From Spirochaetota bacterium (GTDB lineage Bacteria; Spirochaetota; Spirochaetia; DSM-27196; PWMO01), in NCBI GenBank assembly GCA_009908925.1, contig JAAAOH010000022.1, positions 1 to 6,641 on the forward strand: 6,641 bases of DNA. The letters are read 5' to 3'. Shown here piece by piece: positions 5,587 to 6,641 of this stretch. Each line of letters begins with the position of its first letter. Position 1 is the stretch's first letter. Under the pieces are notes generated by a model. It saw only the letters and a list, made by a program, of their open reading frames with translations. It ran no database searches and was not told where the DNA came from. A program made the translations under genes and the position numbers.

Positions 5587-5621
5587 AAAAAAAAGACCGA
5601 CCGGGGAAACTCCCCGGCCGG
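5587..5621 (-). terminator. Intrinsic terminator of the glutaredoxin-OsmC unit
   Basis: On the minus strand CCGGCCGGGG pairs with CCCCGGTCGG (10 bp, one G-T wobble) around a 5-base loop, followed by TC and a run of eight T. It lies 26 bases past the OsmC stop codon, the expected place. On the plus strand the same hairpin has no T-run after it, so it would be a weak stop for the converging methyltransferase transcript. Confidence 0.9.
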
Positions 5622-5647
5622 CGCCCTGACTGCGGGAAAGGAGCGGA

Positions 5648-6070
5648 CTACTCCGGATTCATTACGATCTCGTAGTCGACGTTCGACACCTGTTTGAGCA
5701 TCGCCGAGACTCCGCAGTATTTCTCCTGTGACAGCCTGACCGCCTTCTCGATCTTTGCCTCATCGAGCTCGCTTCCGGTGAAGACATAGCGAAGGCGAAT
5801 GGCGCTGTAGGTCTTCGGATGACTGTCGGTCGTATCTCCGTCGACCTCCACCTCGAAGCTGTCGTACGGCATTTGCATCTTCCCGAGGATGGAGGTCACG
5901 TCCATAGCGGTGCAGCCGGCGAGGGACGTTAGCAACAGGGGCTTGGGTGTCGGCCCGTAATCCTTCCCGCCGACCGACGGATCCGCGTCAAGCGGGATCG
6001 TGTGTCCCGCAAGTTCGCCGTCGAACGACATACCCTCGCGATGCGTAACCTTCGTGTGATGTGTCGCCAT
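5648..6070 (-). CDS. OsmC-family protein (peroxide reductase-like)
   Basis: OsmC/Ohr proteins reduce organic hydroperoxides with a pair of cysteines. The 140-residue length fits, and the two family cysteines are present: C53 in SLAGCTAMDV (49-58) and C119 in KYCGVSAML (117-125). Other family marks are PSVGGKDYGPTPKPLLL (31-47) and the TYSAIRLRYVFTG strand (87-99). The pattern is closer to the YhfA-like OsmC branch than to Ohr; substrate is uncertain. The start codon follows the glutaredoxin stop after a single base, with GAGGG inside the end of that gene as ribosome site, so translation of the two is probably coupled. The adjacent glutaredoxin could be its electron donor, which is inference. 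Confidence 0.93.
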   Translation of the reverse strand: MATHHTKVTHREGMSFDGELAGHTIPLDADPSVGGKDYGPTPKPLLLTSLAGCTAMDVTSILGKMQMPYDSFEVEVDGDTTDSHPKTYSAIRLRYVFTGSELDEAKIEKAVRLSQEKYCGVSAMLKQVSNVDYEIVMNPE

Positions 6071-6071
6071 A

Positions 6072-6305
6072 TTATGCCCTCTTCAGTGCTCGTTCGAGTT
6101 CGGGTCTGTTGAACCCTACGATCACTTTACCATTGACATCGATCACCGGGACACCCATCTGCCCGGACTTCTTGACCATCTCGTCGGCCCGACGCATATC
6201 GCGGGCGACGTTGTACTCGGTGAAGGAAATTCGATTCTCCCGAAAGTACTTCTTTGCCGCGTTGCAATGGGAACAGGTCGGTGTCGTATAGATCTTTATC
6301 GCCAT
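6072..6305 (-). CDS. Glutaredoxin-like (YruB/NrdH-type) thiol-disulfide protein
   Basis: This 77-residue cytoplasmic thioredoxin-fold protein should exchange disulfides through C11 and C14 in TPTCSHC (8-14). The cis-proline loop GVPVIDVNGKVIVGF (51-65) and the GQMGVPV context (48-54) match the small glutaredoxin-like YruB family; KKYFRENRISFTEYNV (18-33) is the expected helix-strand unit. The active site SH between the cysteines is not the classical PY of glutaredoxin 1. Its partner reductant (glutathione or thioredoxin reductase) cannot be told. GGAG lies eight bases before the ATG. It is the first gene of a two-gene unit with OsmC. Confidence 0.94.
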   Translation of the reverse strand: MAIKIYTTPTCSHCNAAKKYFRENRISFTEYNVARDMRRADEMVKKSGQMGVPVIDVNGKVIVGFNRPELERALKRA

Positions 6306-6337
6306 CAGCTCTCTCCGTATGCCTGGATTACATAGGG

Positions 6338-6366
6338 AAATTACTATATAAAGCGATCGTCGTCAA
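6338..6366 (-). promoter_or_regulatory. Possible sigma-70 promoter for glutaredoxin-OsmC
   Basis: This AT-rich stretch stands out in a GC-rich window. On the minus strand TTGACG (6366-6361) is a good -35 box. Candidate -10 boxes are TAATTT at 17 bases or AGTAAT at 15 bases; neither is strong. It lies in the 82-base gap between the HDOD-like gene and glutaredoxin, where no terminator was seen, so read-through from upstream is also possible. Confidence 0.35.
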
Positions 6367-6387
6367 GCTTCGACGTGCGAAACGTGC

Positions 6388-6641
6388 CTATGCGCTCTGG
6401 CTCGCGCTGCCGGAGCTGACCCTTTCGTACATACGGGCGTTTGCCTTCCCGAACATCGAATCCAGCTTCTGCTCGACCTGTCCAAGCTGTGCCTCACTGC
6501 CGATGTTGAAGTACTTCAGGACGGCGGGCTCGAGCTGATCGATTCCCAGCGTCTTTTCCCCGTAATGGGTGAGGCCGTTGGCGAGGTACACCGTGAAGAC
6601 GACGTCGCGAAACTCCATCGGCGCAGTCGTCGGGGTGTGAT
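6388..6641 (-). CDS. C-terminal fragment of a probable HDOD/HD-domain protein (5' end outside window)
   Basis: The frame is open to the right edge, so the ATG at 6618 is probably internal. The visible 84 residues begin HTPTTAPMEFRDVVFTVYLA, which resembles the end of HDOD and HD-hydrolase domains, where a histidine-proline segment (HH.P..A) is followed by a helix of the type VHLAN. Next come GLTHYGEKTLGIDQLEPAVL and an amphipathic helix (EAQLGQVEQKLDSMFGKANA), then a Ser-rich tail ending SASQSA. HDOD proteins are non-enzymatic signalling outputs linked to motility, biofilm and cyclic-di-GMP. The assignment rests on pattern only, with the core of the domain unseen. Confidence 0.5.
   Translation of the reverse strand, partial: HTPTTAPMEFRDVVFTVYLANGLTHYGEKTLGIDQLEPAVLKYFNIGSEAQLGQVEQKLDSMFGKANARMYERVSSGSASQSA

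Noticed and set aside
6388..6618. Stand-alone 76-residue protein starting at the ATG at 6618
   Set aside because: The frame stays open to the window edge and the upstream residues HTPTTAP fit an HD/HDOD domain, so the ATG is probably internal.

Overview
The window looks like a chromosomal housekeeping region of a high-GC spirochaete (Spirochaetota). The best phylum clue is the 94-residue FlgM, whose N-terminus (MTIEPLGPIDPI) and C-terminal sigma-binding half read like spirochaetal FlgM proteins. The gene order, the YruB-like glutaredoxin and the base composition are compatible with this, but species cannot be named. No IS element, phage gene, CRISPR array, tRNA or rRNA was seen.

Left block, minus strand (1 to about 2364): a membrane-anchored four-CxxC zinc-ribbon protein with a puzzling start, then a HINT-type HIT protein with an altered histidine triad, then aspartyl-tRNA synthetase running off the left edge. 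The order suggests one transcription unit, with a strong hairpin between the first two genes.

Central block, plus strand (2400 to 5560): rsmI (16S rRNA C1402 2'-O-methyltransferase), flgM (anti-sigma-28 factor, preceded by a sigma-28-like promoter), a strong intrinsic terminator overlapped by a 19-codon leader ORF, an iron-alcohol-dehydrogenase-fold protein that has lost its metal and nucleotide signatures, and a TrmH/SpoU-type RNA methyltransferase. The block mixes translation-apparatus maintenance with flagellar regulation.

Right block, minus strand (5587 to 6641): the 3' end of a probable HDOD/HD-domain protein, then a CxxC glutaredoxin and an OsmC-family protein separated by one base, closed by a strong intrinsic terminator facing the central block. 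Glutaredoxin plus OsmC is a small thiol-redox or peroxide-defence unit.

The observations most worth a second look are the dehydrogenase-fold protein lacking all three metal-binding histidines, the terminator/leader-ORF arrangement just before it, the non-AUG or frameshifted start of the zinc-ribbon gene, and the Tyr-substituted histidine triad.
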